NCBI RefSeq assembly: GCF_004337985.1
Contig: NC_043740.1
Location: forward strand, 1,841,200 to 1,905,199
Length of the DNA stretch: 64,000 nt
Origin: Pyricularia pennisetigena
Lineage: Eukaryota > Ascomycota > Sordariomycetes > Magnaporthales > Pyriculariaceae
Direction: 5' to 3'
The notes beneath the pieces were generated by a model. That model searched no databases. It saw only the letters and a program-made list of their open reading frames with translations, and was not told the DNA's origin. Of the stretch, positions 33,649 through 45,994 are shown in pieces. The number at the start of each line of letters is the position of its first letter. Position 1 is the stretch's first letter. Position numbers and translations under genes: made by a program.

Positions 33649-35811
33649 ATTCTTCTTTCGTCTTTTTTTCTCTGTCTGCTGAGGATCGACTATTTTTTTT
33701 AGGGGGGGAATTTTTGCTACCGAGTATCCATACTGAGAGCTGTACGACGTCTAGAACGTTGGCATGATACGATATACCGTGCTCTGCACTTTGGTCTGTA
33801 CGGTGCCATCTCGATCCAGAGCATCTCAAAAAGTAACGTCAAAAACTAGAAGCATCACTGTACAGTGCACTGAGGCATCTAAAGTGGGTGGTTCCGAGCC
33901 TAGTAACTGAACAAAAGACAAAAGTACTCCAGTAGAGGCAAGAACAAAAAGAAATAAAAAAAAAGAAATCAAAACTGTCCATGAGCAAGACCAAGCGGTA
34001 TGTATGACTCCTACAGTAGGTATCCATCCAAGCCAAGCCAAGCCATCAACGTTGGGCCCGGGCTGAGGATAGGGAAAATGGATCTGTGGACATGGATGAG
34101 CCCATCACCGACAAAAGGGAAACCAAAAAAAAAAAAAAAAATTGCAAGGGGACGGCATAACCTTCCTTTAACCCAAATCCGGACCGGTGGGCGGAGGCGC
34201 CGCTTGTAAGAGTATCCACTTTCACCAGGCGGACCTTGTGTTCAAAGCCCGTTTCGCTTTTACTGTGCAGTACCAAGTTAGGCAAAGAAACAGATGAAGA
34301 GACAAGAAAAAAAGACCCCGTCAACCGGATGTTCCGCGGCCAGTAGAAAGATCGGAAGGGCCCGCAACCGGACCACGGCTGGAATGCCCGGGGGGTTTAG
34401 CTTTGACAATCGGAGTCATTCTGCGTAGCACCAAGTTATTGATGTGCGTTTGGGTTCCGGACCCCTTTCCTTTCCCGGAAGTCAAGGATCAGATGGAATG
34501 TTCTGTTCGGGTTGAAGCCTGTCGGGCCCCGGGTGGACACTTTTTTTTTGTGCTTGTACCTTCCTTGTGCGTCGATACCCTAAGCCGAACTTGTGCCTAA
34601 TGCGGGATGGGATTTTCGTTTTAACACGGAAGAAAGACGAGAAAGCCACACCAAAGAAAGAAAGAAAAAAAAAAAAAAATCGGAAATCGGAATGCGGCTC
34701 GTAAACCACTCGCACGGGTTTGCTAACTCCATGCCCGTTCGCTGATTAGCTCCAACTCTCGCAGCCTCTGATCGACAAGGCCAGTTTTGTGCAAGTGAAG
34801 GTGAAGTCCTTGCAAGAAAACATGACTGTCTTTTTTGATCCGTGCTTAGTCACTAGCCTGGGACTACTTTAGTGTATTCTCTTTTCTTCTTTCTTTCTCT
34901 GACCCCTGCCGTTCACCGCCGCTGGAGCAGAGATTCCAGACCGTCATTTGTAAGGGTCCCTGGATATATGCCGTGACACGTACTTCCCTGTCAGCTGTTA
35001 GGCGAGAAAACCGAGAGAAAGACACACAGAGCACAAAAGGACCACACCGCAAAGTGACTCAAAGAAGCTAAAAGATAGAAAAGAAACCATGGACGGAAGG
35101 GAAAAAAAAAAAAAAAAANNNNNNNNNNNNNNNNNNNNNNNNNNNNNNNNNNNNNNNNNNNNNNNNNNNNNNNNNNNNNNNNNNNNNNNNNNNNNNNNNN
35201 NNNNNNNNNNNNNNNNNNNNNNNNNNNNNNNNNNNNNNNNNNNNNNNNNNNNNNNNNNNNNNNNNNNNNNNNNNNNNNNNNNNNNNNNNNNNNNNNNNNN
35301 NNNNNNNNNNNNNNNNNNNNNNNNNNNNNNNNNNNNNNNNNNNNNNNNNNNNNNNNNNNNNNNNNNNNNNNNNNNNNNNNNNNNNNNNNNNNNNNNNNNN
35401 NNNNNNNNNNNNNNNNNNNNNNNNNNNNNNNNNNNNNNNNNNNNNNNNNNNNNNNNNNNNNNNNNNNNNNNNNNNNNNNNNNNNNNNNNNNNNNNNNNNN
35501 NNNNNNNNNNNNNNNNNNNNNNNNNNNNNNNNNNNNNNNNNNNNNNNNNNNNNNNNNNNNNNNNNNNNNNNNNNNNNNNNNNNNNNNNNNNNNNNNNNNN
35601 NNNNNNNNNNNNNNNNNNNNNNNNNNNNNNNNNNNNNNNNNNNNNNNNNNNCTTTTTTTTTTTTTTTTTTTTTTTTTTGATCGTCGTTGAAAGTAAACGA
35701 CTGCACTATTGATCGAGGGATAGGGATATTGCTTGTTCGAAAATTATTTTCTCAACCTCCACTACGTAATGTTTATCTGACGAGATGAAGTGGCTTGTGC
35801 GGGCAATTGCG
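33649..35811. other. Intergenic region containing the largest assembly gap
   Basis: No gene was recognised. It holds A runs (about 34124-34140 and 34666-34679), T-rich segments and the 533-base N gap. A gene inside the gap cannot be excluded. Confidence 0.5.
35119..35651. other. Assembly gap (533 N)
   Basis: The gap is entered through a run of 17 A (35102-35118) and left through C plus a run of T (35653-35678). Opposite homopolymers on both sides suggest contig ends stopped in simple sequence. Confidence 0.95.
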
Positions 35812-36348
35812 TCACAGCCTCTTCTCCATGTACACTCGATCAAAGCCCTTCTCCGAGACCCGCCCCGTCTCGCGGTACCCGAGGCGGCCGTATAGGCCAA
35901 TGTTCTCCGTCATGAGGACGTGCGTGTAGAGTTTGACCGTGGAGAGACCCTCCTGGCGAGCGCGGTCCTCGGCAAACGACATGAGCAGCCTGCCCACGCC
36001 CTGGCCCTGCGCCCGTGGAGCGACTGCTACGTTGTCCAGCAGCATCGCTCCCTCCGCCGTCTGCGGAACGAGGACGAGCACTCCCAGGATCTCCCAATCG
36101 TCCTGCTGCTCCTCCCCAAGCCCCGTCACCGCCGCCGGCTGCCCCGTGGTGCACACCGTCACTTTCCCCTGCCCCACCAGCGCGCCGTAGTCCTCGAGCA
36201 TCGGGCCGGGCTCCTTTCCGAGTCGTGCGATATAGTGCGAGTAGGCCGCATCAATGAGGTTCCTGATGGGTTCCACGTCGGCTGCAACCGCTAGCCGGAG
36301 GAGGAGGGGCCGCACTGATGATGACGACGACGCCTGGGCTCCCGTCAT
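35812..36348 (-). CDS. GNAT-family N-acetyltransferase
   Basis: A single exon of 178 residues from ATG at 36348 to the stop at 35812. The GNAT fold is shown by the N-terminal LRLAVAADVEPIRNLIDAAY, the beta4 strand LLDNVAVAPRAQ and the acetyl-CoA loop QGQGVGR at residues 114-120. LYTHVLMTENIGLYGRLGY (beta5 and the Asn-x-x-x-x-Tyr pattern of motif B) and the end FDRVYMEKRL follow. It should transfer acetyl from acetyl-CoA to a small amine or a protein N-terminus; the substrate is not predictable. A short Ser tract (residues 7-11) starts the protein. The length fits a stand-alone GNAT. The gene stands alone beside the 533-base gap. Confidence 0.9.
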   Translation of the reverse strand: MTGAQASSSSSVRPLLLRLAVAADVEPIRNLIDAAYSHYIARLGKEPGPMLEDYGALVGQGKVTVCTTGQPAAVTGLGEEQQDDWEILGVLVLVPQTAEGAMLLDNVAVAPRAQGQGVGRLLMSFAEDRARQEGLSTVKLYTHVLMTENIGLYGRLGYRETGRVSEKGFDRVYMEKRL

Positions 36349-36515
36349 TTTTCTTCAGGGCCCTCCAGACTCGAAGCTTCCAGACAGAGAACACCGCTCG
36401 GACATGTGGGCACAGTTTTTTTTTCTTTTTTCTTTTTTAATTTCTCCTTGTCCCGGGCCTGGATAGGTCTCTCTTGTAAGTGTACAAAGAGGCTACCAAA
36501 ACAATCTCTCACCGG

Positions 36516-36516
<1 letters not shown>

Positions 36517-36554
<38 letters not shown>
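36517..36554 (+). repeat. (CT)19 microsatellite
   Basis: Nineteen uninterrupted CT units in non-coding DNA about 170 bases upstream of the GNAT start; on that gene's strand it is an AG tract. Confidence 0.95.
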
Positions 36555-36559
<5 letters not shown>

Positions 36560-39500
36560 AGATCGCGTGGCACCGCAGTTAGGTCCGGTTTCCGCTTGGT
36601 TGCGCACTACTGCACACAGTAGCAGTAGGTCAGGGTTATTTGGGTCTGTCTTGGCTTTGGAGTGGCGCCAGTGCGAAACCTCCCAATCGATTTGCTGCTA
36701 CCTCTTGCGGGAACACCAGCACCAGAGCTGGGAAAATCCGGACATGAAAGCAAAAACCACAACACCCGAAGCACATGAAGGTCTGGGCTCTCGGATCGTC
36801 AAAAGCAAGGGCTAGGGAAAGGCCGAGGTGGGGGGCACAGCGATTACTATGGTATACGGCGTACTTGACTAATCTCATAGTGGACTAGTACTGAGCAACG
36901 TGGGACAGATGGAATACAGCACCAGAAATCGATAGCCGTACCTCGAAAGTGTTCCCAAAGTAGGTAGATGAGGTATTAGGTGACTCCGTTCTTCGCTCTT
37001 GGGATGTGGAACCGTTGCGAGACTTTGCTCCACCAGACGACCGTACCTAGTCTAAAATTTTACCAGCTTCCGTTGCTTCCCCTTCTAGCCTGTGACTACT
37101 TTTTAATGCCTCAGGCACCAACAAGGCACGAATTGTTGGCATCAAGCCCCATCCCGGCTTTTTTGCACTGCCGACCTCGGACGGCATGGCATGTTTACGG
37201 CTCAACAACATCAGCCAACCTTGATGGGAGAAACAGCGACTGCCATGGATACATATTGGACATGGTTCGATGCTGAAACAAGATGTTTAAATTGGTTGGC
37301 CACGTTGGTTGGCTGAGCCAAGTTTGGCGATCCATGGCGAAAGGAGGGTGATGAGTCCAAATTTGCACATTCTACAACGGACGGCATTTTCATTTAATCC
37401 CATGTTTTGGACCAACCATATACCCACGCTTCTGGGGTACCTGTTTTGAGGGGGAGAAAGGCACGGCATTTCAGTTGCAGATTGGATTTGGCCAGTCCTA
37501 GACACAAGGGTAGAGCTAATTACCTTCACCTCAACAAATGCATTTTCAAGCACAGGAACCAAGATGAGTTCAAATGAACCCAAACCAAACAAGGTCGAAA
37601 TGTAAGTTGCATTACTGGCATCTGAAAGTACTGTTAACTCGTCTAAGCTTTTGTTTTTATTTGTATGTATGCTTGGACCTTTTTTTTTTTTTTTTGCCAT
37701 CAACCAAAATTTCAATACTTATTGATATTTTTCTCCCTCCCGCTGTTCATTTCTGTGGAAGTCACCATGTAAAAGAAGCAAATCCAAAAATGTTACCCTA
37801 CCCTAGGTTGAGTCAAATCGCGTGATGATTGACACGGCAAGACGGGTGCCTGCAGCGCACGCCGAACGATGGGCTACCGTCTATCATTTTCTTTTTTTTT
37901 TCTTGCCCTTGTCAAGGTAGGTCACTCCACTCCCCCGGCTGTCGATCAGTCCGGCAGCGGCAGCGGGACGATTGAAAGGCGCTATGCAGGGATCAGGGCT
38001 CATGGAAATCTTGCAAGGGTCAGGATTTCTTCTTCTTTTTGGCTTTGCGATCAAGCTCTGAGGCAGATTTTTTTTTCTCTTCGCCCAATGAGGCACGTCT
38101 TTGAGAGCTGGTATGTGGTGATTGCTCAGGCTAGGAAAAAAAAAGGCTCATGATTTGACTCTGCTTTGCTGTTGTTTTGTTCTGCGTGAGGTAACCCAAA
38201 CAAAGCCGGGGTCTCTAACACACTGTGGGAAACCCCATTTCCTAACCACTCGTCTTCTGTAATCATGTGATATTTTCTGGTAAACTGTACGCCTACCATA
38301 CTGCACCATATTTGTACCATAGTACAACCAAAAATCCTGCAACAATACGGTCTTCAAGTAATTGTTCGGAATCCCCTAGAATCCATGGATCAGATTTGAA
38401 TGTGACTAACAACCAGTCAGCTTTGGTGGGGCCCAACCCCCACCCACTTTGGGCCAGGCACCCTCAGCTTCACTGGGCCTTGGTTGCACTGGTGCCTTGC
38501 CTAGGTTAAGTCCATCCGCTTCCGGGATGGGGCCGCTTCTTTTGGCTTCTTTTCACTATGCTGCTGAGTTGTCATTTGTGGAGACGGAGGGAGACAAAAA
38601 AAACTTCCCACAACGCAACATTCCGGACATGACCGTAATCGTATGCAAACGTGTTGAAATGAGGCCCGCTCATCTGTCTCGCCGCCAAGTTGTTTGGCTT
38701 CCTGTTGGAGGCGGAGAGAGCAGCAGAAAAAATGCTATAGGAAAGGGGAGAAAAAAACAAAAAAAAAAAAGACGACATGACCCCCACCCGGCTACGAGCC
38801 GTACCAATCCAAAATACAGTACATCTTGGCTTGCTGGGCCCCCAAAACAGAGCCCCAGCAAGGCACGGCTGGCGGAAGAGTGCTGCTGAAACCTAGACAA
38901 AGTACTTCCAAGTAGCAACACGAAAGAATACACCTTTGCTATTGGTACAGTGCTAACATCAGCCTGTTTGGAATGCGGCCTGATATTGGGTTTGCTTGGC
39001 AAAAAAAGAAAAACAAAGCTTTGGACTATCTCCCGTGGAATTTACTGCACAGTACTGCGACTTCTGTACAGTAACTACAACCTTCGCACTATGACTGGGT
39101 CAAGATACTTTGTAGCATGCTAAAAAGTAGAATCTGCTGTTATTGCCAGGGCGCAGACCATCGTCATATTACGTGGTGCACATCGAATGGTTTTGAAGAA
39201 GTATGACAAAACCTGCATCTCCTCAATGTCCTCGGCGGACAAGTCTATCTTTCTCTCTTTGCACGCACTGTCTGTTTTTTTTTTTTTTTTTAATCCGAAC
39301 AAATCCTTTTTTGTTTGGGTCTCACCGAGAATCTCGATCTAGGATGTGGATCGTAAAAGGTAAGCCAAATAACAAAAAAAGCAATGAGCGAAACGCCAGC
39401 AGGGCGAAACGGTCGTGCAAATAACCATTGCTACTGTGCCGCGGGGGGTTCTTTTCGCGACAAAGCAAAGGGCGTCCCATTGTTTGAACTGGGGGTTGCA

Positions 39501-40749
39501 CCACAAATGGTTTGAAACAAGCTGTGCGGGCAAATAAGGAAAGAAAATTCTAAAAGCTGCCCAAAACGGCACGACGTCATTTTGGTCCCATCCTTTGTCG
39601 GAAAGAAGAAAAAAGGGAACAAAATAGAGGGGCTAAAAGTCGAATAGCAGCGTAAAAAAAAAAAAGGGATTGTTTTGTTTTTTTTGGGATCAAAGAGCAA
39701 CCCCAGACTCCATCCACCATTCATCAATGCTACGTTCCTACTTTGGAAAAGCCAAGGTAGACTTCACACTCAATTAGCTTTCGGGAGCTTAGCTTCCAAG
39801 TGAAAATAAAAAAGAACTGATATGAGAACTAGCAAACAAAAAGGCTCTGTAGCGGATACCTTTGTGGATCTTGCACAAGCCTCATGTTTAGAAAAAGCAA
39901 GAATGCGGAAGAGAAAAGAACCAGACGGGCCTTGAATTGCAGCCAGTCACAGCTGAGAAATGCTACGGCTCTGCTTAATGTCGTCACTTGGGAGCAAAGT
40001 GGATAAGGATGGTGCAATGCGATACGGTTGTGTACTGTATCGTAAAAGGTACGAGCGAGAGGGGGAACGGACGGGAACATTGGAAGTAAAGACGAAACTT
40101 GATTTTTTTTTTTTTGTCATCGTCTCGTACCAAGTGCTAAATAGCAGCCAAGTTGACCTAATACAGACCAAAATGCCTCCCAGGCCTATGGGGAACCCAG
40201 ATTCCCGGTCAATCAAAGCCGAAACACCTGGAAATGCTTCCAGACCTTTCAAAAGTGGGAAAATATGGAGAAGGGTTGGTCCTGGCGCCGTAAAGTAAGG
40301 TACTTTGGGGTATGCTACCTGCAATCGAATGTTCCCCAGGAACAGCTCATCAGGAATCCTGTCGGGGATGCACTGTATTTTAAGATTGGCATGCACGGGT
40401 TTATGGAGGGAAACAAACACGACTATGCATTCACTAACCTGCATTCCCCTCCCTGGGGTGTGGCAAGCCAATCCCCAAATTATGCGGTCAGCTGCATAGC
40501 CTAGAGTCAGTTTGATGTAGAGGGGGCCGTTTTTGTTGTCCTCACCTGCGTTGTTTTCCTTCATACGAAATCCCATCTGGTCGCGAATATCGTGTTGGGC
40601 TCCAGGACGCTAATAATTTGCTGCGTTGTGCATTGAGTACCTTGGCTTTGCGTTGGCTAGTGCTTCGACCAAGTGCGGTGATCCCTCAAGGTTGCCATAG
40701 TTCCAAGGAGGCAGGGGGTTTTTTTTTTTTCGTCACAAGTGGTCCAGAC

Positions 40750-40778
<29 letters not shown>
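40750..40778 (+). repeat. Poly(A) homopolymer, 29 nt
   Basis: An uninterrupted A run in the gene-free stretch, preceded 20 bases upstream by a T run, making a rough T..A inverted pair. Confidence 0.9.
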
Positions 40779-40780
<2 letters not shown>

Positions 40781-42002
40781 AACACTAACTTGGTTACTGC
40801 AGAAGAAGTCTACGACCACTTGCATATCTCTAATGCATCCAAGAGGATGCAGCTCAATATTCTTCGACGTCCGTTCACTTTGGCTCAAATTGTCCCACTC
40901 TCCTTGTTCGGAAATGGGTGGAATTCGAAGTCTGATCGTTTGGGATTAAAAGGGCGTGAAAATGAATAAGGCATCCCCAAGCAAGCCTCCTATTCTTTAT
41001 GTCATGCCGTTGAAGTTACTCCCGCCAGCCACAGTGCACTGTTTTGATCAATGAGAGAATTTTGTCATGTCACAATCACAATTGTAGACTTTTGGGTGGT
41101 CAATTTGGGAGGGTAAATTCTGTCTTGTTGAACGAGTCTCCAAATGTGTGATTCAGTGCAGTCCGTTTGCTGCAGCTAATTCGTACATGGGGTCCGCCCA
41201 AAGCCCTTCCCTTCAGCATCCGTGAACAGATGCTTCTGTTCGCCTAATATCTATCCACATCCATTCCTCCAAGGCACTCAGAAATATTGTGATGCCATCT
41301 GTAGCTTTATAAAACTCCTCTCGAATTTCCCAAAACAAATCAGGTGTATCATTCCGCCCAGTAGTAAAAAAAAGTAAAAACAAGAAAGCCAGGGTATATC
41401 TCGTGTTAGAAAGTTTCCCAAGAGTCCAACGCGGCAACAGTGACATTCTGTTTGTGCCATGCGATTCCCAGTATCCAACGCCTTGTATCCGTCCGTATAA
41501 AAACAAATCAATCTCCCGGATGCCCATGCCAGCGGTATGTTAAAGGTCAAAGGGGAGGAGGGGGGTTCGTGTTCGTATGCTGTGGTGGGAAGAGTGTGCA
41601 TGGCAGCGCATCCGGCGTATCCGTATCCGTATCCCATCACTGTTGTTGAAAGGACGCCCAGAAGATTGATGAACAAAAAATGACAGATAGAAAAAAACGA
41701 GCGAGGCTCGTAGACCTGGGAAACCACATCATGGTGATTGGTTTGACCCCAAGTCAAGAAAGAGGAAATAACTTTTAATATTTTGGATGATGCCGTGCTC
41801 CGGTGAAATGCATGCTTCTTTTTTTCTTGTACAACAAAGGAAAATATGGTGAAGAGAAGTGTGTATGGTGGCTATGCGAGCAGTAAAACTGAGAAGAGGT
41901 TTTTCGTTTTTTTTTATCGTTTAAAAGTGTCGTAATGCTGATGGTATTGGGCTCAGAAGCCTCTGTGACTGGTTCAGGTTCGTAATAAGATGGTTGTGTC
42001 GC

Positions 42003-42464
42003 TTATTGTGACCTCCTTCGCTGGAGCCTCACTTGCTCAAAGGAGCTGGCGTACGCTTGAAGTTCCCTCCTGGCCTTCTCTGAGAGCTGGTAGGCCTCGG
42101 TGTTTTTTGCGGCGTTGCTGCCCATGGACGAGAGGCTTGCGTGTGAGCTGGATGGTGAGAGGCTCTGGCCTGGCGCCGGGTTTGATGATCGGTGTTGGTA
42201 CGATTGGTAAAGCGGCGAGGCATAAGAGTCGAAACCGTGCGACTGGTACAACGATGAGGTGCTCGAAGTCATGTTCGAGAAGCCCCAGGCGTAGGACGGA
42301 CCGGCCAGAGCTGGTGAGCTGGCACCCGAGTTGGGTGCGGACGAGGAGGGGGACATCTTCTCGTAGTCGGCCAGGCGGCATGATTCTGAACAGTAGGTTG
42401 CACCATCTGTCTGCCTGTCACAGGCAAGACAGAATTGGTGGTCCCACTGGATTTCAAAAGCCAT
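42003..42464 (-). CDS. Ecl1-type zinc-binding life-span regulatory protein
   Basis: A single exon of 153 residues, ATG at 42464 (CACAATGGCT) and stop at 42003. The N-terminus holds the short zinc signature of the Ecl1/Ecl2/Ecl3 family: FCLACDRQTDG then TYCSESCRLADYEK, with Cys12, Cys15, Cys25 and Cys29. In fission yeast such proteins extend chronological life span and respond to zinc and nutrient stress; that role is family knowledge. The remainder is Ser/Tyr-rich and disordered, ending in a basic helix (SEKARRELQAYASSFEQV, then RLQRRRSQ). The length is typical of filamentous fungal members. The gene is isolated, with a gene-poor stretch on both sides. Confidence 0.85.
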   Translation of the reverse strand: MAFEIQWDHQFCLACDRQTDGATYCSESCRLADYEKMSPSSSAPNSGASSPALAGPSYAWGFSNMTSSTSSLYQSHGFDSYASPLYQSYQHRSSNPAPGQSLSPSSSHASLSSMGSNAAKNTEAYQLSEKARRELQAYASSFEQVRLQRRRSQ

Positions 42465-43453
42465 TGTGTGGTATATTTGAAGTTAAGATAAGTGTTTGCA
42501 GTCGAGGGGTAGAAGTGTATGTAGACCACCAGCGGCGATCCTTTGTGGGATGACTCGACGTTCTGGTCGGATGGATACTATGGTCTTGAGCGGTGTCGAA
42601 GATGATTATAAAGATGTGTTGCAAAGATTCAATTGTATGATGTGTGAGCGAGAGAGCCAAGCCGGTGGCAGATTCTGTAAAGAATTTTAGAAGTTGTTGG
42701 AAGAATAAAAAAAAAAGTTTGATATCCTGGAGGAGCAACAGTCAGAAAGGAGCAGGAGGAGGAGGAGCTGGATCTTTTGTAATTATCGTCTCTACCCTGG
42801 TCGGGTGCGCAGGCATCAGCTTGTACCTGATGAGCAAGAATTCACCAATTTGGAGCGGGATGGGTACATGACCGCACTGGATGGATCCTCAGCAAGCTGT
42901 GTGTGAGTGGGCTGGCCTGATGACCACACAGAGATAGGATCCACTTTCGAAAAACCTGAGTGGTGCAATAGAGGGCCCCTGGTTGTGCCATTCTGGCTTA
43001 GCGCCGTCCACCCCGGCACAGAGCTACCGGGGGGGTGAGAAAAGGTTCCTATTTCCTCCCAGAATAGCCGGATAGGGTACAAAGACTGGCCCTTTGGTGG
43101 GGCCCACAAGGCCAGTGCGGAGCAAGGTGTGGTGTGTGACTCTGCGGAGGATGAGGGGGGGTGTGAGGACATCAGCCTTTTGCAAGGAGACAGAAAAAAA
43201 AATCTGCACAACCCATGAGTAGGGTGATGTTCGGCAAATCGCCATGGCGTTGCACAGTGGTGTGAGTGAAGGGACTGGACTGCGCCATGGTTTCAATAAC
43301 AGGCATGCTTTGCCATTTTACACAGTGAACCCCCACCGCCCATATCAAAGCATCATCATTCTTCGTGATAGCAGATGAGGATGAGGACGATGGTGCAATT
43401 GTTTCTCTTCGCAATTATACTGTACTGTCTTCCTGGGGTCTGGGCCCATTTCA

Positions 43454-43454
<1 letters not shown>

Positions 43455-43484
<30 letters not shown>
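43455..43484 (+). repeat. Poly(A) homopolymer, 30 nt
   Basis: An uninterrupted A run in the gene desert. Confidence 0.9.
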
Positions 43485-43485
<1 letters not shown>

Positions 43486-45970
43486 GCCAAAATCAAGTAG
43501 CAGCAGTCCAAGGCATGAAATGGAGATTATGTTTACAGCCTACTACGTAAGTTACCACTGATTTTGGTATTAATCAACAGCACCGGAGAAACGAAGGAAA
43601 AAAAAAATTACACTGTTCACGCGGGCTGCTAGTGGTCTCACCCATCGCCTGAGAACGAACAATCGTGCACAGCATACTACTGCAGCCCGTCAGGCGATTA
43701 ACGTACTATTGCTCGCCATTTAGGGCGCGTGCGACCAAAACCAGTGGCTGTACTGTAGAATGGAATCCAGATCTGGGCGGTGTCCCCGGTTTTCTCCGTA
43801 CCGCAGTAGACACAAATCAACCCAAACGCCTCGATCAAGGGCAACGGAATAAATGTCGATCAATCGCGCAATGAGATACGAGAGCCAGGCACGGAAAAGC
43901 GAGGCAAAGGGTTGTCAGGTTTTGTTTTCCCCCGTCTCTCTATTGCCTACTACCTACCTACTGTATATGGAACTGACATCCAGTATTTTGACGTTCTTGT
44001 CACTGTTTGAACTGATTAATTGGTAAATGAAGCGTGGGGGGCTTTCTTCGCAAAACCAATTAATATATTCATTGAAATGTGACGGGGGCTGCATCAGCTG
44101 CACTGCACCACAACAAAAAAGACAGAAAAGACAAGACGAAGAACCAGGGATAGAGAGCCAAACAGCTTTGAAAGTAGTGGCGACAGCAGAGCCATTAAAG
44201 TGGTCGCCCGCCCGCTGCATGGCCCAACGTATATTGCATTGCGTAGACTGAACCATGGTCATTTTATCTGAAAGACTAGCCAGAGACAAATCAAAGAATG
44301 GCAAAACAGATGAGGTCGCAGTGGGTGGTTTACCATCACCATACGCGCCATTTACAGGATTTGATGCAACCCTACCTGTCATCTCTCACAATTCTGTCAT
44401 GTTGGCAATCATACCACAAGAAGAGGGGTTTATATTGTATCGCCTCATTGTCGTGCTAGCTAACACCCACTAATTTTCAGAACCCTTTGGGATCTACAGC
44501 AGCTATTACAAAGCCAAACAAGAAGAGCTATAGTAAACAACCGACTCTGGCCGGTATACTAGCTAACTAATGCGTGATCATGAATCCTACCTATGGTGAT
44601 GTACCTACCTAACTCACCAAGCTCGCCTTCTTACTGTACGGTACAGTTACTTGGACTATAGTGGAGTGTCCCCTATTTGTCGGTACAGACGCCCTCATGT
44701 CGCAAATTGCATAGGGCCAATCAGACTTGCACCCACTTTATCGCCCCAACTGCCTTGGAATGGGTCCGTTTCTCTCCGGTCTGCCTGATATTTATTGGCT
44801 GCTTGCCGCCGTCTTTTATCAGTTCAAGACAATGATTGAGGGGTGTGGCCCCAAGACAAGCAGGACAAGATAAAACCACCTGTTTCTTTCTTGACGCTTT
44901 TCCACTATTTGTTCCCAGGTGAGGGCATTGAGGGAGCAGGTGGACAAGACTGTTACGAGATCTACATTCAACTCCTCACCCACCAAGGCACCTCCTTGGT
45001 TTCTATCAAGTTCCCACAAGGTTGGTCAGGAATTGTGCAGTACTGTAATTAGTCCACTTTCCCCATCTTTGCTTAGTACCACCCCGGATTTTTGTCAATG
45101 AACAGGGTCACCCAAGGTACCTCAATCCTTGTGATCACATGGTATTACATAGTACTCTCGGGTTTATTGCTTCCTATAAGTATGCAAACTGCAAATGAGA
45201 GATCACGTTGTGCTGTTTGGTCGCAAAATGTCTCATTGGCGAGTCAGAACGAAGATCGCTTTCACAAAGCACGCCATTTGCACGCAATTTTGACCACGAC
45301 CGTCTCCAATATAACAATCTGCACACTTGACTTTTGCTAGCCGCGTAACCTAAATGAATCCAGGCTGACATAGCAGAGCATATGTATCAAAGGAGCGACC
45401 TGTTGAAGGGAAAGGGGGGGAAAAGAGAAAAGAAAACGAGGGAATTATTTCAAAATTCACGCAGGCAAAGCGAACTACTGGCGGATGGCTTCCCGTTTTT
45501 TTACTTCGTACTATAGCCTCCTCCCTCCTCGCCTTATACTGCAGGTCAGAAGTAGGTAGGCGAACCAAACTTACTTTACTCAAGGTACCTTACTTGACCT
45601 GACATTTTGGACCATTCCCCTGTAGATATCAGCAACTTTGGCAGAAAGACACCTGCAGTTGTCTCGCACAGCATGATGCAGGTCGTGATCAAAATGGTTT
45701 AGCTTGGTGCTTCATGCATCCATCTCTTTTATCTGTCCCCTTGACTGGTTCTCTGCTTCCCGTCGACCAACGAGATTCGTAAGATTTTTTGGTCCTTTTT
45801 GTCTTGGAGAAGACGACCCCCATCTTTGTTACGCTTGCCCACCTGAGGCGGATAACCCGACGATCATTTGACAGGAGCGTAGGAAGGGGCACACAAACGT
45901 CCATCCTGTTTCTTCCGACAGGTGATTGCAAGAGATACTTGGTTACATAGCCACAGGCGCAGAAAGAAGG

Positions 45971-45994
45971 CAGCAGCAGCAGCAGCAGCAGCAG
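45971..45994 (+). repeat. (CAG)8 microsatellite
   Basis: Eight exact CAG units. The surrounding 85-residue frame has no other coding-like feature, so the tract is treated as non-coding. Confidence 0.9.

Larger units (their letters stand above)
36349..42002. other. 5.6-kb region without recognisable genes
   Basis: Open frames here are short or run through homopolymers, and none shows a family motif. The longest is a 209-residue minus frame at 39947-40576 with no recognisable domain. Simple sequence is frequent: (CT)19 at 36517-36554, T runs near 37681-37695 and 39277-39291, an A run of 29 at 40750-40778. Words like TACTGTA and TACAGTA recur. Confidence 0.5.

Noticed and set aside
37869..38153. 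94-residue frame beginning like a signal peptide (MGYRLSFSFFFLALVKVG)
   Set aside because: The hydrophobic part is produced by a T run, and the remainder has no cysteine pattern or conserved look.
39947..40576. 209-residue minus-strand open frame in the gene-free region
   Set aside because: Starts with ATG but shows no domain, signal or repeat, and passes through a homopolymer (KKKK). It is within chance in a stretch this long.
41278..41757. 159-residue minus frame with hydrophobic patches
   Set aside because: Hydrophobic patches come from T/A-rich DNA; no topology or family could be recognised.
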